Part shown: positions 30,774 to 33,151 of the stretch, piece by piece
Position numbering within the stretch: position 1 is the first letter of the stretch
How the letters are laid out: each line of letters opens with the position of its first letter
Source: Anaerolineae bacterium
GTDB taxonomy: Bacteria > Chloroflexota > Anaerolineae > Aggregatilineales > JAFGMM01
Assembly: GCA_016927535.1 (NCBI GenBank)
Contig: JAFGMM010000379.1
Span: 1 to 33,151 of the forward strand
Reading direction: 5' to 3'
Length of the DNA stretch: 33,151 bases
Made by a program: the position numbers and the translations under genes
The notes under the pieces: model-generated
What the model was told of the DNA's origin: nothing
Seen by the model: only the letters and a program-made list of their open reading frames with translations
The model's database searches: none

Positions 30774-32867
30774 ATGACCGATCTTTCTACATTCTTCCGA
30801 CCGCGCGGTGTCGCCATCGTCGGCGCTTCGCGCGACCCCGACAAGCTGGGTCACAGCTTGATGAAGAAGCTTATCCAGTATAACTACCGGGGACAGATTT
30901 ATCCTATCAACCCCAAAGCCGAAGAAGTTCTCGGCTGGAAATGCTACACCAGCGTCACCCAAGCACCCGACCCGCTCGACCTGGCCGTCATCATCATCCC
31001 GGCGCCCTATGTCGAACGTGTGCTGGTCGAATGCATCGAGCGCAAAGTGTCGTCGATTGTCATCATCAGCGGCGGCTTCCGCGAGACCGGACCGGAGGGC
31101 GCCAAGCGCGAGCAGCGCTTGAAAGAGATCATCGAAGCGAACGGCGTGCACGTCATCGGCCCAAACTGCGTGGGCTTGATGGACACCCACACCCCGCTTA
31201 ACGTGACCTTCCTCAAGGATATGCCCGCGCCTGGCGAGATCGGTTTTCTCTCGCACTCTGGCGCGTTGTGCGCTGCGGTGATTAACTGGGCGCGGCAGGC
31301 CGGCGTGGGCTTCTCGCGCATCGTCAGCCTGGGCAACCAGGTCGATGTCACCCAGACCGACCTGCTCACGACCTTCGTCGATGACAGCAACACGCGCGTG
31401 ATCACCCTTTACCTTGAAGGCGTAGACGACGGCCCGGAGTTTATCGAGGTCGCGCGTGCGATGTCGCTGAAGCGGCCCATCCTGGCGATCAAGGCCGGCA
31501 CCGGCGAGGCGGGTGCGCGCGCGGTCTCGTCGCATACCGGCGCGCTGGCCGGTCAGGACGCGGCATACTCGGCGGCGTTCCGGCGCGCCGGCATCCTGCG
31601 CGCCACCACGATGGAAGAACTGTTCAACTGGGCGCGCGCGCTGGCCTGGCAGCCGCTCCCGAAAGGCAACCGCGTCGGCGTGCTAACCAACGCCGGCGGG
31701 CTGGGTGTGATGGCCGCCGACGCCATCGAAGCGGCCGGCTTGAAGCTGGCCGAACTCACCGAGGAGACGAAAGCCTTTCTCCGCGAGCGCACACCGCCGG
31801 CTGCCAGCGTCGAAAACCCGGTGGACGTGCTCGGCGGGTCGGGATCGGCGACTTACGGCCTGGCGATGGATGCGCTGCTGCGCGACCCCAACGTCGATGT
31901 GGTTTGCGTCATGCAAGCGCCCGCCGACTGGTTCTCGGTGCCCAGCCTGGCCGAGGTGGTGGGCGAGATTGCCGGCTACGCGCGCAAGCCGGTGCTGGCG
32001 TGTATGATGGGCCTGGAGCCGATGGGCGAGGCCGCTCAGGTGCTCAACCGCCGCCAGATTCCGAATTACACCTTTCCCGAACAGCTTGGTTCGACGCTGG
32101 CGGCGATGTGGGCGCGTTGCCAGTGGCTCGATGCGCAGGCAGCCGGCGACCAGCAGCCGGCGGAGCAGATTACAGCAGACACGGCGGCAGCGCGGGCGAT
32201 TCTCGAAGGCAAGCACGGCCTGCTGCCGCCCGAAGACGCCGGCGCTCTGATGAAGCTTTACGGCATCGCCGCACCCGGCGCGGGCCTGGCGTCCACGCCC
32301 GGCGACGCAGCGAAGCTGGCAGACGAGATTGGCTACCCGGTGGTGCTGAAGATCGCTTCACCCGATATCGTGCACAAGATCGACGTGGGCGGTGTGGTGG
32401 TCGGCCTGGAGGATGCGGATGCGGTGCGCGCCGAGGCCGCCGCGATGATCGAACGGGCACGGCAGGCGAAGCCCGGCGCGGCCATCCAGGGCGTGCACGT
32501 GCAGCAGATGGTGAAGGGTAAAGAGATCATCGTCGGGGTGACGCGCGACCCGCAGTTCGGCCCGCTGGTGATGGTGGGCAGCGGCGGCACGGCGGTCGAA
32601 CTGACCAAAGATGTCGCGTTCGACCTCGCACCGCTGGCACGTAAAGAAGCCGCCGCCATGCTCGACCGGACTACGGCCGGCCCGATTCTCGGCGGCTACC
32701 GGGGCGCGCCCGGCAGCGACCGGGCAGCGGCGGAGGCGGTCATCACCCGGCTGGCGCAGCTTGCGATTGACCTGCCGCAGATCAACGAGATCGAGATCAA
32801 CCCGGTTATCGTGCGCGGCGCAGGTGAAGGCGCGCTCGCGGTCGATGTGCGGGTGCTGCTGAAGTAA
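30774..32867 (+). CDS. ADP-forming acetate--CoA ligase family protein (fused alpha and beta parts)
   Basis: A 697-residue NDP-forming acyl-CoA synthetase. It interconverts acyl-CoA, ADP and phosphate with acid, CoA and ATP. The order is: CoA-binding Rossmann domain (about 5-130, FFRPRGVAIVGASRDPDKLGHSL...YPINPKAEEVLG); GPNCVGLMD; then the succinyl-CoA-ligase-like domains with SHSGAL at 160-165 and the phosphohistidine motif SSHTGALAG (His254). The ATP-grasp beta part starts near 475 (LLPPEDAGALMKLYGI...YPVVLKIASPDIVHKIDVGGVVVGL) and ends with EIEINPVIV. The substrate acid is not readable. The enzyme would produce ATP in fermentation or handle acyl groups. It is monocistronic here. Confidence 0.94.
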   Translation: MTDLSTFFRPRGVAIVGASRDPDKLGHSLMKKLIQYNYRGQIYPINPKAEEVLGWKCYTSVTQAPDPLDLAVIIIPAPYVERVLVECIERKVSSIVIISGGFRETGPEGAKREQRLKEIIEANGVHVIGPNCVGLMDTHTPLNVTFLKDMPAPGEIGFLSHSGALCAAVINWARQAGVGFSRIVSLGNQVDVTQTDLLTTFVDDSNTRVITLYLEGVDDGPEFIEVARAMSLKRPILAIKAGTGEAGARAVSSHTGALAGQDAAYSAAFRRAGILRATTMEELFNWARALAWQPLPKGNRVGVLTNAGGLGVMAADAIEAAGLKLAELTEETKAFLRERTPPAASVENPVDVLGGSGSATYGLAMDALLRDPNVDVVCVMQAPADWFSVPSLAEVVGEIAGYARKPVLACMMGLEPMGEAAQVLNRRQIPNYTFPEQLGSTLAAMWARCQWLDAQAAGDQQPAEQITADTAAARAILEGKHGLLPPEDAGALMKLYGIAAPGAGLASTPGDAAKLADEIGYPVVLKIASPDIVHKIDVGGVVVGLEDADAVRAEAAAMIERARQAKPGAAIQGVHVQQMVKGKEIIVGVTRDPQFGPLVMVGSGGTAVELTKDVAFDLAPLARKEAAAMLDRTTAGPILGGYRGAPGSDRAAAEAVITRLAQLAIDLPQINEIEINPVIVRGAGEGALAVDVRVLLK

Positions 32868-32878
32868 TCCTCTGAAAA

Positions 32879-32936
32879 TAGCCACGGAGTGCACGGAGTT
32901 TTGCCGACTTTCCCTTCTCTGCGCTCTCCGTGGCTA
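32879..32936. repeat. Dispersed repeat hairpin (CCACGGAG variant)
   Basis: TAGCCACGGAG (32879-32889) and its exact reverse complement (32926-32936) form an 11-base stem. The core resembles the CACCACAGAG family with a G for A change. The hairpin lies about 12 bases after the acyl-CoA synthetase stop. Confidence 0.7.
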
Positions 32937-33012
32937 GCCCCGCAGAAGAACGCGGTGTTGATTCCTTGCACAGATTGTACCCATATACGGGATCAGTTGG
33001 CGGACACGCCGC

Positions 33013-33048
33013 CATATGTAGGGGCGGGTTTGAAACCCGCCCCATATG
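33013..33048. repeat. Long palindrome, second copy of the GGGCGGGTTT element
   Basis: GGGGCGGGTTT (33021-33031) and AAACCCGCCCC (33033-33043) are exact complements around one G. Flanking CATATG and ATATG add further pairing. It matches the 22-base palindrome at 3588-3609. Confidence 0.75.
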
Positions 33049-33067
33049 CATCAACTTAAGCGCTTTT

Positions 33068-33113
33068 TTTTCCCCTCTCCCCCGACCCCTCTCCCTCAAG
33101 GGGCGAGGGGAGT
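33068..33113. repeat. GC-rich dispersed repeat (CCCCTCTCCC...AAGGGGCGAGGGG) after a T-run
   Basis: Eight T bases are followed by CCCCTCTCCCCCG and CCCCTCTCCCTCAAGGGGCGAGGGGA, which folds on itself. It is nearly the same as the coding copy at 9907-9947. With the two preceding repeats it makes the 284 bases after the last gene a cluster of three repeat families. No gene is seen there. Confidence 0.7.
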
Positions 33114-33151
33114 CAGACTCGTGCTAGCCCATATACCACAAAAAGCAGCGA

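Overview
The window is high-GC bacterial chromosomal DNA, most likely from Chloroflexota (Anaerolineae-like, possibly metagenome-derived). This rests on gene content and style, not on a marker gene. It carries a PTPS_related-type (GT-C-like) membrane protein, extracytoplasmic Pro/Thr linkers, C39-like peptidase-TPR proteins, PD40 propellers on a kinase-like protein, Uma2 nucleases, MntA/HepT modules and several kinds of dispersed intergenic repeats. Conserved genes are GC-rich. Three AT-richer patches (about 2.70-3.58, 18.84-19.37 and 28.17-29.94 kb) hold poorly recognised or mosaic genes and look like accessory DNA.

Layout. 1-1655: end of a sugar ABC transporter operon (MalF-type permease end, MalG-type permease, YesL/DUF624 membrane protein). 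1695-3542: an accessory pair, a tyrosine-recombinase-like protein that has lost most catalytic residues behind a strong promoter with an inverted repeat, and an orphan lipoprotein. 3588-6768: minus-strand RlmI-like methyltransferase, Nudix hydrolase and DUF1015 protein, with a dispersed-repeat hairpin between the last two. 6826-6970: a complete tRNA-Arg(CCG) unit with promoter and terminator. 7089-14220: minus-strand pair of a class A penicillin-binding protein and a large GT-C-like membrane protein. The membrane protein carries an in-frame copy of a GC-rich dispersed repeat. 14434-17048: tandem C39-like peptidase/TPR paralogues. 17172-18788: murJ, followed by a remnant of the C-terminus of the next small membrane protein. 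19404-20687: two Uma2 nucleases. 20705-22699: a predicted pseudokinase with a PD40 propeller. 22780-24520: a lone MNT-type nucleotidyltransferase and RlmD. 24583-27591: two MntA-HepT modules running without a gap into a GT2 glycosyltransferase and a receiver-HTH regulator. 27596-28135: Ogt. 28308-29936: a membrane-spanning protein with a cytosolic effector-associated-like domain and an external LysM/Cys-rich part. 29941-30570: a second Nudix hydrolase. 30774-32867: ADP-forming acyl-CoA synthetase. 32879-33113: a repeat-rich intergenic tail.

Themes. PBP and MurJ are peptidoglycan assembly functions, and the C39/TPR, PTPS-related and GT2 proteins are probably also envelope-related. A conflict or signalling layer is interspersed: MntA-HepT pairs, Uma2 proteins, the pseudokinase and the EAD-like/LysM protein. 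The strongest candidates for something undescribed are the EAD-like/TM/LysM/Cys-rich protein, the pseudokinase-propeller, the MntA-HepT array fused transcriptionally to a glycosyltransferase and regulator, and the repeat that has become coding sequence in the membrane protein. All calls come from reading the sequence; no database search was run.
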